DNA from: Tetracentron sinense
Lineage: Eukaryota; Streptophyta; Magnoliopsida; Trochodendrales; Trochodendraceae
DNA: 64,000 nt
Assembly (NCBI GenBank): GCA_015143295.1
Contig: CM026566.1
Coordinates: 4,451,072-4,515,071 of the forward strand
Direction of reading: 5' to 3'
The notes beneath the pieces were generated by a model that saw only the letters and a list, made by a program, of their open reading frames with translations, had not been told where the DNA came from and did no database searches. Both the position numbers and the translations under genes were made by a program. Positions within the stretch are counted from its first letter, which is position 1; every line of letters begins with the position of its first letter. This document shows, piece after piece, positions 24,186 through 36,182 of the stretch.

Positions 24186-24471
24186 ACATTGGAATGGAAG
24201 GAGTTGATTTTTTTTTTTTTTTTTGAAAGACACACTTATAATAAGAAAATAAAGATATTTCTTGAAAGTTGAGTCACAAAGACAAAACATCAACCATAAT
24301 AACATTTAGGTAGAGAATTAATAAACAACAAGTCTCTCCATCCACCTTTCCTTCGTCCTCATCCGGTCAAGAAATGGTAAAATTAGGAATTTATAACAGT
24401 CCAAAATTCTTGTTAGTGTACCACACATCCATATCTTAAATAACATGTGCATGTAGCACATTTAATGGGAT

Positions 24472-24506
<35 letters not shown>

Positions 24507-25340
24507 AGATGAGTAGCTGCCCTGTTGTAGCCCATTGGGTAGCCATTTGGTAAATACTTGCATGTATTTGGTGCAAGATTTTTTTTTTAAAGTCGACCCT
24601 TTTGCGTTTCAATTTGGTCTTTTATTGCCTAGAACTAATGGTCATCATATCGAATGCCAACCACACCTTGCATATTTGGGAATGCATCCCCTTCTCTTCA
24701 AACATGGCATACCCTCACTTCATGTCTTATACATATATGATATATGAGAGAGTGTATGTGTGTAGTAGTCGTGCACATTGAATGCACCTCAATGATTCAA
24801 GGTGTCTATTACATGGATGGCGTACCACTTTTCTCCCCTTGAACACCAGGAACCTCTAATCTCTCACTTTGTCTCTATGTATGTATATTAATCAAAGATA
24901 AGAAATTTAAAAAAAAAAATGAAGGTAATCCAATTGATCCATATACAGATTTTAGGGGGAAAAAATAGCTGCAAACTGTAATCTCTATTTTTGTTTGTAT
25001 GTATAGAAATAAGCTATTTACCAAAAAATAAAACAACTAAAAAATAGGTTAATATTTGAATAAAAGCTTAAAGAAGAAACACATCTTAAGAAAAAAGATC
25101 TTTGATGGACTTTGCATTTTCAAAGGTTAAGGTACCGCCTATGGAGCAATTTTGCTCTAGATATTGTCTTTTGGACAATGAAAACGTGCATAGAGTTTAT
25201 GAATGTTGCCTCTTTACTTCTTTACAACATTAATTTTTGTTTATTGAATTCAATCTAATGATGTATTTCCACGTTTCTATTACAGGAGTGGGTGCATTTT
25301 TTTTATGTTTGTTTTTAATCATTTGTTTGTCTATCATTCT
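24186..25340. other. Unassigned AT-rich spacer
   Basis: No gene seen. It contains a T run at about 24208-24224 and a GA microsatellite. The two open frames (24535 and 25305) have no recognisable motif. Confidence 0.55.
24474..24507 (+). repeat. (GA)n microsatellite
   Basis: About 16 uninterrupted GA units. Confidence 0.95.
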
Positions 25341-25396
25341 AATGTTCGCAATTCCATCTCAATTTTGGCCCGTGCATCTCACGGAATGTTTGCTAG
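25340..25396 (+). mobile_element. Helitron A, 3' terminus only
   Basis: CCGTGCATCTCACGG forms a hairpin at 25370-25384, followed by AATGTTTG and CTAG with a T next. This is the classic Helitron 3' end. Its 5' end was not found. Confidence 0.65.
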
Positions 25397-26929
25397 TCTA
25401 TCTATACTAATACTATATGCTGGTTGGTTCCACGTGGCATATCTCATTGGCCTCTATTCTCTATTCTGGTTCAGGCCATATATTTTCTAATTGATCCAAT
25501 AAGAAGATGTCACGTCACCCTTAATTATTGTTTTTCCTTTCTAATTAAGTGATGGGTTAAATGCTTACCTTCACTCACTCACATTCAATTTTTAATTACA
25601 ATTAATTAAATTGTAATATTAAATATTTATTATTTCTTCTATTTCTACTCTTTAATTACAACTAATTAAGTTATAACATTTAAATTATTAAAAATAGGAA
25701 GCCTAAGGGTCTCTTCTTTATTCCTCCACATTCTCATTCTTTAATTGTAATTTATTAAAATTATAACATTTACCATCCTCAAATTTTTTAACTCTTCGTC
25801 TACTTTCTCCCTAATCCCCTATAAATAATAGACAAATCTACAATATACTTTTCATTCTCAAACATGTAAGGATTTGACATGTTGTGCATTTTAGTTAGTA
25901 TGATTCACCAGGAAAGTTTTTCCTAAACATTGGAGCATCTAGATTGGAAATCTTAAGAGGTTTGTTTTCACGACAGTTATTGGGAAGTTCTTTAGTCTGG
26001 GTGCATATGTCATGAGTGCATTTTCAAGTACTATATTTTGGATAATTCGATGCAATTGGAAGCTGTCAAGTCCTGGTTCTGGCATTACTTACCTTTGTCT
26101 ACTTATGAGTCTCTACATGGAGCTTTGACTGGGTATTAGTGCATTTTAGGCACTATTTTGGATCTTCTATATTGCTATTGCAGTAGCGATTTAAAATAAC
26201 ATAAATTATTCTCACTAAAATTAATGAGATTCACACTATCATTGATATTAAGAGTAATAAAATGAAATTCAAATTATTCTTGATATTCATTGATGTTAAA
26301 GTGTCGAGTGGTTTCCTCTAAAATCTTTCATCTCTCAATTAATTGTTTAAAAAAAAGAAAACAATTAACAATAATAAACGAAGGAATGAGATGTTTCCTA
26401 AAATAATGGCCCACCCTTAATATCTCCTTATATATATATTACATTGATTTACTTAGATTATAATTAATTATATTAACTCTCTAATTAGTAAATACTCTAT
26501 AAGAAATTGACTAACACTTTATCTCCTATGTAAACTTTTCTTTCTAAAATCTAATTATTTAAAGAACTTATTTATTTACAAGAAATATGATTTTCTCTAA
26601 AACTTTTAAATAATTTTGAAACATTGAATTTTAGATGAGATGAGATAATTTTTTTTTATAATGATGCAAACTTACTTCCTTGAAGTTATATAATAATGAG
26701 ATAAAAATTTATATATAATATAAAATTATGAATTTTTAAATGTTTACATTGGCTATTTATACTAGGATACATATAAAAATATCACAACATGACTAAACTA
26801 TCACCACTTTTCTTCTATTTTAATTTTATTCTTTCTTACTATGTATTTTTTATTTTCTCATCATCTTTTTTGTTTATTCATTTTCTTTCACTTTCAACAC
26901 CCCGTGCATTTGCACGGCGTTCTTGCTAG
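25397..26929 (+). mobile_element. Helitron B, non-autonomous, 1.53 kb
   Basis: It starts TCTATCTATACTAATACTAT directly at the T after Helitron A's CTAG. It ends with the hairpin CCGTGCATTTGCACGG (26902-26917), a short spacer and CTAG followed by T. The interior is AT-rich with no RepHel coding. The 5' end resembles that of the sequence starting at 26930. Helitrons transpose as rolling circles and make no TSD. Confidence 0.75.
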
Positions 26930-27216
26930 TACTCTTATATGCCGGTTGGTTTCCACATGGCATATCTAAAAAACCCTCTATTCTCTCATCAGGTTGTTGT
27001 TGTCACATGTCTGCTTACATGGCAAACTCTCTTTCGTCTATCCAAATAGAATATGCCACATCATCCACTTAATAAGGACCTTTAATTAGACCCAAATTTT
27101 CAGTTAGGGATGTCCCCTTTGATGAAGAAAGTGAAACGTTAAACCCCACTCCCTTCATTCGTTTCCCAACTAACCAATATTTTAATAATCGGACTGGACC
27201 TCGAATCGGCTAGGCG
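26930..27216 (+). mobile_element. Helitron C, 5' end only
   Basis: From 26930 the sequence TACTCTTATATGCCGGTTGG, CACATGGCATATC and CCTCTATTCTCT parallels the first about 70 bp of Helitron B. It is a third family member whose 3' end is not seen before the solo LTR at 27217. Confidence 0.55.
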
Positions 27217-29439
27217 TGTAGAACCCCAGAACTTTTTACATATGGTTGTGAATGGTAGTTTCGGCCGAAATGCCTTACATGCAATGTGGAAACTTGGGAT
27301 TTATGGGAAACGACGTATAACAACTTAGGTGTGAGGTATGAAGGGGTTATTACCCTAAAAATAGTAGAATCAGAGTCGGAAAACCATCCCAAAGTGCTCT
27401 ACAGGTTAAAGGATAAAAACTGGGGTTGGACGATCGATTGCCATATGGCAACGATCGATTGTCAGGAACCCAGAAACTTGGGTAACCTACTGGAACTTGG
27501 ATGATCGATCGTCCCAAACTTAACAATCGATCGCCCTGAACCCAGAAATTGAGATAGCTTTCGGGAAGCTGGACGATCGATCGATCGTCCAAAACCGACG
27601 ATCGATCGCCCGGAGACAGGAAACTGGTCAAGCTTATGGGAACATGGACAATCGATCATCCCAAGCCGACGATCGATCATCGTAACAAAAATCTATTTTT
27701 AAAAACATGCGGAAATAAGGGTTTTAACCCTTGGGATTATAAATAGGGCTCATTTGGGGCTTTTGAGATTTACGATAAACCTAGAGAGACTAAGAGAAGG
27801 ATTGAGAGAGAAAGGTAGGAGAAATTTGGGGATTTGCAAGAGGGATTTGAGATTGAAGGAGATCAAGATTCTTCCCCAATCAAGCAAGGATTTCCTCCCT
27901 AGTTCAAGTGGGTGTTCTTCCTCAAGCCTAGGACCCAAATCCAAGGTTTTTCTTCAAGATCAAGCATTGATCTTCAAGGTTAGTACACTCTTATAGTTAA
28001 CCTAGTATTACCCTATATTTAGAGTTCTTTTCATGAAGTTAATAATAACCTAAAAGAATAAGATTAAGGGAAATGTGATGGATATGTGGTGAATGTATGG
28101 AGGTTAAGGCGAATGGATGCCAAGTAGAATGTGATGGAATGTTGTGTTAATGAAAATGGGGGATGGGCATTGTATCAATAATGAACTCACATATGATGTT
28201 GATGAAATATTGCTAGGGAAATCATGTGTTAAAGAACCTAAGAAATGTTGAACACTACATGTTTGATGAAATACATGAATGAGGACTAAATTAAGAAAAT
28301 GAATATATGATTTAGGAGATTTTCCCCATTTGGAAAATATTAAGTGAAATGCTATGTATGTTTCCTTCAATAACTCACAAGTCTATAGAAATGTTCTAAA
28401 TGTTATATCATGCTCTTTTAATCGTTATATGTCATTATGATTGCCACGATTTGTCAAGCATGAACACGCACATTTGCATGAACCGAGGTTTTCTTATAAG
28501 CATGTATTTCAAAAAGCATAAGAAAGGTTTTTAAAGACATTCCTAAGAAAGAAGCATAAGCATTGACAAAGCCAAACTTTGGGTTGGTATTCTAAGATCG
28601 GTTAACTCATGCTCACAAGGATCATGTCTAAGATCTTGCATAAACTCCAAAGATCATAAGTCTCGCAAGGCTTTTCTAGAACTCATAAGAATCTCACAAG
28701 TCTAAGATCTTGCATATGTCTTTACGGATTATAAGCTGACAAGAAGGCTCACAAGCTCACAAGAAAAAGTCATAAGAACTTGTAAGCTCACAAGAACTCA
28801 TAAGAAAACACAAGGCTCACAAGCATTCATAAGTACTCATACGCATGCATAAGATGGTTTGATCTCCAAGAAAAGTATAAGTTTTTATGAAAGGTTTTCC
28901 ATGACGAATTTTTAAGCATGAATGTTGTGATTATTATTCTTTAAGCTTTTGCATGTGATATCTCATTATCATAACATGGTTAGCTATTAGTTTGTGCTCC
29001 CTGAGTATTTCATGCTCAGCCGTTCATGTTATGTCGACAGGTCCGTTCGACATCTATAACCCGAGCCATGGATTGAAGAAGAATATGTAGAAGAAAGGGA
29101 TCCGCCAATCCCGTTACAGCCACAGGAGGAGAGAGATCTAGATGTGTGGCCATATCTAAACCATTGCTGAGTGAAGTGATAGCGAGAGGCCATTTTGTAT
29201 TTGGGATAGGTGGGCATGTCCACCTTTATTTTGGTTTTGTACGTTTAAACTTGGAATACAGTTGATATACAGAGAAAGAAATTTTGGGTTACACTTCTGC
29301 ACTTTGATTTAAGCTTCCACTTTATTTAAGGTTCTATTATGTCATGCCTTGTGTATTATTACAGGATGGTTTGGTATCAGTTATGGCACATCATGAGCCA
29401 AGTATCCCTAACTCCCAGGGGGTATTTTGGGTCGCGACA
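27217..29439 (+). mobile_element. Gypsy (Tekay-like) solo LTR, 2223 bp
   Basis: TGTAGAACCCC to GGGTCGCGACA, flanked by AGGCG on both sides (27212-27216 and 29440-29444). A TATAAATAGG box is at about 27737. Downstream is a purine-rich transcribed leader, then a CTCACAAG / TCATAAG low-complexity stretch (about 28600-28850). The open frames inside are by-products. The ends and the 3' landmarks match the LTR at 14484-16591. Confidence 0.94.
27428..27682 (+). repeat. 72-bp tandem array of CGATCGATCG palindromes in U3
   Basis: Modules start at 27428, 27499, 27571 and 27646. Each has two GG(A/T)..ATCGATCG-type palindromic cores separated by about 10-14 bp, and a conserved spacer (GAACCCAGAAA..TGG). 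The array ends about 55 bp before the TATA box. Confidence 0.88.
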
Positions 29440-29444
29440 AGGCG

Positions 29445-30101
29445 ACTATTCCTGGTTCGGCCGGTTTAACTGGTTTGACCGGACACATTTCTACTCCAAC
29501 GGTTAGGATGCATTCCTAGAATCCATCACTAAAGAACAATGAGTTGTCTAACATGGTCTCAGTACCATCACATCAACACCATATTAAATGGTCTCAACTC
29601 TCAATAGTACCAAGAGTAACACTACAAAACCCATCAAAATCACCCAAATGTTGCATCCCATCTTATGTGGCTGCCATGTCATATGCTCACATCATGTAGT
29701 TTAAAAAGAGAAATGCTTTTTGACCCATTGACATCTCCCAAATGTTGCATCCCATCTTATGTGGCTTCTAGGTCACATGCCCACATCATGGGATCCGGCT
29801 CCTTTGCTCAAATAGCAGTGCTTAGATCTTGCTTGGGCTTTAACCCAAGCAAAACACGTCATCCAAGTAAGATCCAACGGCCAGCTTTAATATGAGGGTT
29901 TAAAGTCCAAAAATTAGGCGCCAAAACACCCGATTCTCTCTCTTCTAAGTTCTCCCACATTTTCGATTTCCTTCTTCTCCCCTCTTCTCCCTTTAATACC
30001 AGCAGGGTTTCTGCTCGAAAGAATTCCAAGGAAAGTAACGGCTATGAATTTGAAAGAGATGCTATGCCCCCATTATAGACGCAGAGATTGTATAATGGAA
30101 C
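29445..30101. other. Spacer with a 96-bp duplication
   Basis: CCCAAATGTTGCATCCCATC and the following CTTATGTGGCT.. CACATCATG occur at about 29643 and 29739. The last 150 bp, with CCCGATTCTCTCTC and pyrimidine-rich sequence, may be the old 5' leader of the PPR gene that follows. Confidence 0.55.
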
Positions 30102-31425
30102 ATGGCCACCAGCAACAAAATGCGGAACGACCAATACGAATCGACTGTCCATCTCTTCGAAACCATGTCCCGTCAAACATCAGTCTCTTGGAATGCCACG
30201 ATCTCTGTTTACTTGTCGAATGCCAGATTCGATCTTGCCAGGCAATTATTTGATAGAATGCCTGAAAGAGTTCTTGTTTCTTGGAATGTGATGATTAGCG
30301 GGTAATGGTATGTTCGGCATCCCAACCTTAGCATCGCTCGCTTGTTGTTCGATAAAATGCGTGAAAGAAATGTTGTTTCATGGAATACTATGTTATCTGG
30401 TTATTCCCAGAATGGGTACATTGATGAAGCGAGGGAGATTTTCACTGGGTCTTTGTGCATTTATTTTGAGTAGTTATATTTTTGAATGAGGATATATCTT
30501 AAGTTTCCAAATGTGTTCACATCTGCAATATGGGTGCAGCTTGATTAAGGCATATAAATAAGTAGGAATTTCTGCTAATGATGCATTCCATTTCTACTCG
30601 TATTAATGTGGGTAGATTTAACTAGAAATCTACTATCTGATTTTTTTTCTTACTTCTTTGGTTTCACATCATTTAGGTTGTTGTTCTATCAGCTTATAGT
30701 CATACTAGCTTAGTAGATAAAGGCACAGAATACTTGTATTCAATGGATAGAGAACACGGCAGAACGGCAACGACACAACACCACACTTGCATGATTGATC
30801 TTCTGGGTCATGCTGGACACCTCGAAGACGCACAAGTTCTAATGAGCAACTTGCCTTTCAAACCAGATGACGCAACATAGGGTGCTTTACTTGGTGCAAG
30901 TAGAATTCATGGTGATACCAAATTAAGTGAGGAGGCTACCGAACTGATTATTGAGATAGGCTTGATAATTCGGGGATGTATTTTCTCCTTTCAAACTTAT
31001 ATGAAGCTTCAGGTAAATGGATTGGCATTGGTAAGATGGAACTGGTCATGAGGGATAGAGGTGTGAGGAAGGTGCCTTGTTACAGTTGGATCGAGGTGCA
31101 GAACAAGGTTCATACAATTGCAGCTGGGGATTCAGTGCACCATGAGAAGGATAAAGTCTATGCTTTCCTAGAAGAGTTGGATATGTGGAAAAGGAGGAGC
31201 ACATGCTCAAGTTTCACATTGAGAAACTAGCTGTGGCATTTGGAATTTTGATTGTACCATCAGATGAGACTGATACGGGTGATCAAGAATCTACAGGTGT
31301 GTGAAGATTGCCACAATGCCATTAAGCACATATCCAAGCTCGTAGGAAGGTTGATAATCTTAAGGGATTCTAACCGATTCCATCATTTTAATAAAGGTTC
31401 ATGTTCTTGTGGGGATTACTGGTGA
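30102..31425 (+). pseudogene. DYW-class PPR pseudogene, internally deleted
   Basis: From ATG 30102 the frame shows PLS-type repeats ([56 protein letters not shown]) until about 30450. Unrelated sequence follows. From about 30673 the E region appears (MIDLLGHAGHLEDAQVLMSN, YFLLSNLYEASGKWIGIGKM, VRKVPCYSWIEVQN). The last part encodes a DYW deaminase domain: FHIEKLAVAFGIL, then after a frame shift [34 protein letters not shown], and D-Y-W-stop at 31414-31425. Family members edit C to U in organelle transcripts. Stops near 30303 and 30878, a frame shift near 31190-31290 and the loss of most repeats (intact proteins are usually over 600 aa) show it is dead. Confidence 0.88.
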
Positions 31426-31640
31426 CTTCCAGAAGGAAACAGCCAAGATGGACTTTACTCTTTACTGCATCAGGATCAGTGGAAGAAAAAATTGAGAACA
31501 ACATGTGTCTCTAGAGAAGGGGCATTCCATCAAGTTATTAAATTAGTTCATACCAATCAAAAAATATATATTTTTATTTGTTTACAGAAACAGAGAACAG
31601 TTGTAAAATTCGTTCTCCCTGTCGAACGAATTTTACAATT
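31426..31640. other. Former 3' flank of the PPR gene
   Basis: No coding signal. A short inverted pair (GTAAAATTCGTTCTCC / GAACGAATTTTAC) lies at about 31602-31637, next to the MITE fragment. Confidence 0.5.
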
Positions 31641-31893
31641 CGTTCACCCACCCCTAGGTTCACCTACCTATTTTTGGTTTTTTTTTTTAAAAATATTAAT
31701 TATTTTTTTTAAATTAAAAAACTGTTTTTAATATTAAAAGGACTCTAAAAACAGTTTTTTAATTTTAAAAAAAGAATTAATATTTAAAAAAAAAACAAAA
31801 AATGGGTGGGTGAACCCTAGGGATGGGTGAACCTTACCTACGGTTAAGGGGTGTCAAAGGAGACACGTGGCGAACTCTAGGGGTGATAACCGG
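31641..31893. repeat. Foldback MITE copy, left arm shortened
   Basis: The left arm CACCCACCCCTAGGTTCACC and the right arm GGTGAACCCTAGGGATGGGTG ... GTCAAAGGAGACACGTGGCG match the family at 20726. The centre is a near-perfect AT hairpin. The outer about 50 bp of the left arm are missing. Confidence 0.8.
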
Positions 31894-32549
31894 ATTTGCC
31901 AAATCCGGTTATCACCATAGAGGATTTGACTTTATCACAAGATATCAGTTTAATCACGTACCGGAGTGAATCCTCAGATGAGACTCAGACACACGTACTG
32001 GGAAGCAAATCACCTGAAGAACTCATATGGATGGTAGAGTTTTCTAGGCCTAGCTACTCGCATCGCCTTACGGATGGAAGCATATCCTCTGTGTTCTTCC
32101 CAGTTGCCTGTGGTTTTGAAGGTCGGGATTTCTCTAAGAGGTGGTTACAACTGTTACATCGGTACAACCCAATTGATCCTGGCCTTCCACACCCATGACC
32201 ACAGGGAAGAAAGATATGTTTTGCCGAATGGCTTTGTAGGCAGATCAGCGATGCGTCTGGTTTCAGTTTAATTGCAATCATTGGTGCTATTGCATTTTTC
32301 GAAATGTACCTTTATATTACTTACCTTTGGTGATAGGAGATTGGGAATGGGCCTACTCAGCCCATTCCCAATTGGAACTACCAGATTGTGACCTGAATTT
32401 ACTATACATTCCTTTATCTTTGATTCTTCACTTGTTAATGTGGTAAGGGCTGATTCTCGTTTATATATATCGCTCCTGAAATGTAACACGACGAAACATT
32501 CAGCAGGAGGAGATAACAAACATCAGTTGTTTAGTAGAGAGTGAACACC
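31894..32549. other. Upstream of the ankyrin pseudogene
   Basis: No recognised gene. An open frame at 31896-32198 has no motif I know. The last part may be the promoter and leader of the ankyrin gene; no sure TATA box was picked. Confidence 0.45.
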
Positions 32550-32890
32550 ATGGATAGCAGATTGTATGTAACAGCAACACTGGGGAGAGTTGATCTATTC
32601 AAGAAAGTCGCAGACGAATATCCCGACCTTCTACTAACAGTGACTCCCTTGGAGAACACTGTCCTTCACCTCACCGTGAAAGTTGGACAAGAGGATTTGG
32701 TTAGGGTAATATGTGAGAAATGTTAATCACTTCTAGCCAAGACAAACTCCAAGGGAGACACTGCGTTGCACATTGCTGCAAGGGCTGGCCATTTCTGTAT
32801 AGTCAATATCCTGCTGGAGAAATCCATTTCTGGATCGACATCTATGTATGTTGAAGGAGGAAACCAGACAAGTAATTTACTGAGGATTCA

Positions 32891-33946
32891 TGTTGGCTGA
32901 ATTGATTAAATATTACTGTATGTTATAGTAAAAACATGCTGATTACAGAATGTCAAATATAAACACAAAACACAATCTAAGACAGAATAGAAACAAAGAA
33001 CAGTGCACTTTACTGGTTGAATGGACTGAGGCTTGAATTGAATTCAATGTCCTTAAGACAATATTGCCCCGCACAGGTGGTCACGGCCAACGGCAAGTTG
33101 TCTCCCAAGATACAACAGTCACATCCTGGGTACTGCCACTAGAAACCCAAGGACACAGCGAACCTAGGATGTTTTGTACTCTCTTTCAGGAAATGAAAAT
33201 GATTTAATGAAGAAGAAGATTCAACTGGTTGAATGGAAGATCTTAAATTCGTACTTCAAAATTGCAATAGAATTCCTTAATATAAGGTTGAAAGGAGGAG
33301 ACTGTTCCAGAAGGGTCATAACTGTTGGGGTTTCAGTTTAAATCCAACAGACATGACTGTTGGATAAAACTGTGTAAGTTGAATGGGCTTTGGCCCAACC
33401 CAAAAAAAAATAAATATAATGGCTTGGACTAGAGGCCCACAAGAGCCAAGGTAACCAACCAACCAACCAAACCAAGCCAAGCCAAGCCAGCCAGCCGGCC
33501 GGACCGGACCGGACTCGGGCTCGGGCCGGGTCGGGGCGGGGCGGCGGCGGCGGCGCGCGCGTGTGAGAGGTTGGTTCTACCTTCGAGCATGGGCTCACTC
33601 CTTCGCAAAATTTGGGTGCCCCAAGGGCCCACCCTTAACTCCAAGGTAATAGTATATAAACCACACTATGATTTCAATAGTTTTCCAATGTGGGACTATT
33701 CTTTTCTACCATTCTTCAACTTACAATATATGTTCAAGTGGCCTACTTTGAGATGAATTTCTCATTCACCACTTCACTGTTTTGGACAAGTAATTATACC
33801 ACGTTAATCTCCTCATGGAGGAGAATACGGATCCACTTGGACCCGCCTCAAAATCCTTGTGGGTCCCACTTATATTTTGGGTCAAAGTTTATAAAAACTG
33901 TTTTCCCAAAACACTCAGATTTTCCAAAACAGATTTTTTCCCAACA
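32891..33946 (-). repeat. 3' LTR of the copia element
   Basis: TGTTGGCTGAATT to TTTTCCCAACA on the plus strand. A TATATA box on the minus strand lies near 33653. A GC-rich tract at 33489-33565 includes four G runs at 33517-33541 that fit the G-quadruplex pattern; the sister LTR lacks the fourth run. Confidence 0.95.
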
Positions 33947-33957
33947 ATCCCCCACAT
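33947..33957 (-). other. Polypurine tract of the copia element
   Basis: The minus strand reads ATGTGGGGGAT immediately before the TGTTGGGAAAA start of the 3' LTR. It fixes the LTR boundary and the minus orientation. Confidence 0.85.
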
Positions 33958-34514
33958 GAATGAAAATTCCTGGACAGAATACAGAATATATGCAGACACT
34001 AAAGAGAGTACAATGGAAAAGTTACTGCTTCGGGAAAGGTAGCTTTTGGCCTTGAACCTTCCTTAGTGAAGTTCTATCGGATTTACTGGCTATCCAGTGA
34101 ACATGATGTCTTGAACTGTTCAGCCGTAATGTAAACCAAGACAATAGAACTCACACAGTTCATTTTCAAACACCTTTGGTTCTCATGGTTGTGTTCATTT
34201 TGGCCTTGAACAACTCCTGGTTTTTTCATAAGTGCTCTTAAAGAATTTTGCCTTTTAGAATTCTTATAGAAGCGGCCCCTCTTCACACTTATATAGGTGA
34301 TCTCTTATCAAGAGTATCTCATCATACCCCACTTGGATTTCCAAGATATAAGAATCATTAGAAGCTGTGCTTACCCTAGATTCTTTCACTGTTTCATCAT
34401 AGAAATGGGATGAAGAAATTTATTCTTTACAGTGACATTATTGAGTTACACATAATTAGGTTGTCCCTTTGAACCTAGATCTTGGGATCTCCAGTCAGCT
34501 AGGTTGGGTGTCCA

Positions 34515-36182
34515 TTATGTCGACTCTTTAGATATAGGCTTTAGTCCCATTCCCCTCGATGATTTATACACTTGCTCTAAAGTCAAACCTTTGGTTAACG
34601 GATCCGCTATGTTATTCTTTGACTTTACATAATCAATGGAAATGATTCCATTTGAGAGCAACTGTTTCACGGTATTGTGTCTTCGACGTATATGTCGAGA
34701 CTTACCGTTATACATGCTATTTTGTGCTCTTCCAATCGCAGATTGACTATCGCAATGTATGCAGATAGCTGGCACAGGTTTTGGTCAACTTGGAATATCT
34801 TCTAAAAAGTGACGAAGCCATTCTGCTTCTTCACCAGCTTTATCTAAAGCTATAAATTCAGATTCCATTGTGGATCTGGCTATACATGTCTGTTTAGAAG
34901 ATTTCCAAGATACCGATGCACCTCCAAGTTTAAAGACAAATCCACTAGTGGATTTTGAGTCTTTAGTATCAGATATCCAATTTGCATCACTGTACCCTTC
35001 AAGTACAGCTGGATATCTTGTATAGTGCAATCCATAGTTTTGGGTATATCTCAAATATTTGAGAACCCTAACTATCGCCTTCCAGTGGTCTTCCCCTGGA
35101 TTACTTGTATATCTACTCAGTTTGCTAACTGAGTAAGCTATATCAGGTCTTGTGCAGTTCATGAGATACATTAAACTACCAATAATTCGAGAATACTCTA
35201 ACTGGGAAATTCCCTGTCCAGTATTCTTACTTAGATGTAAATTTACATCTACAGGTGTTTTTGCAAGACTTTTATCATCCTTGATAAATCTTTCAAGGAT
35301 CTTCTCAATGTAATGAGATTGAGATTAGATGAGTCCTTCAGATGTTCTAGTAATTTTAATTCCTAGAATTATATCTGCAACACCTAGATCTTTCATGTCA
35401 AATCTTTTATGTAACATCATTTTGGTAGATTGAATGATTTCATTACTGCTACCCATGATTAACATATCATCCACATAGAGACATACAATGACATATGCTA
35501 TTTCAGTGTTTTTCACATAAACACATTTATCGCACTCATTTATCCTGAAACCATTTGACATCATAACATTGTCAAATTTCTCATGCCATTGTTTAGGAGC
35601 TTGTTTTAACCCATAAAGGGATTTAACAAGTTTACATACTTTCTTTTCTTGGTTATTTACCATGAAACCTTCAGGTTGTTCCATATAGAGCTCTTCATTC
35701 AAATCACCATTTAAGAAAGCAGTTTTCACATCCATTTGATGTATCTCTAAGTTGTTAATAGCAGCAATAGCTATTAACATACGGATGGATGTTATCCTGG
35801 TAACTGGTGAATAAGTATCGAAATAATCGATACCTTCCTTTTGCTTGTAGCCCTTTACTACAAGTCTTGCTTTGTATTTGTCAATCGTTCCATCAGTTTT
35901 TATCTTCTTCTTGAATATCCATTTACATCCTAATGGTTTATTCCCTGGAGGAAGATCCACCAGTTCCCAAGTATGATTTTGCATGATGGATTCGATTTCA
36001 CTATTTATAGCCTCTTTCCAAGATGGTGCTTCTGGAGAAGACATGGCTTCTTTAAAGCTTTGAGGCTCATTTTCCAACAAATAAGTGAGAAAATCAGGAC
36101 CGAAAGATGTAGTAGTTTTTGCTCTTTTACTACGCCTTGGTTCATCTTCATTTTCCTTATCTATAGACTCCTGGTCTATATT
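34515..36182 (-). pseudogene. Copia reverse transcriptase and RNase H
   Basis: This continues the upstream frame. RT carries the WKEAINSEIESIMQNHTWEL start, KARLVVKGYKQ, QMDVKTAFLNG and the catalytic CLYVDDMLIMG. RNase H has [19 protein letters not shown] and TMESEFIAL, ending ISKEST. Three in-frame stops break an otherwise open gag-pol frame: TAA at 36183-36185, TAA at 35325-35327 (in a [12 protein letters not shown] context where leucine is usual) and TGA at 34785-34787 (replacing TGG). All are consistent with single-base changes. Without suppression no full polyprotein can be made, so the copy was probably mobilised by a relative or mutated since insertion. Confidence 0.95.

Noticed and set aside
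27210..27996. Several open frames (60-93 aa) on both strands
   Set aside because: They lie in the U3 and leader of the gypsy solo LTR, including the CGATCG array, and have no protein motif.
33338..33644. Proline/arginine-rich frames in the copia LTR (repeated at 39631-39937)
   Set aside because: Both are translations of the GC-rich tract in the LTR and appear in each LTR copy.
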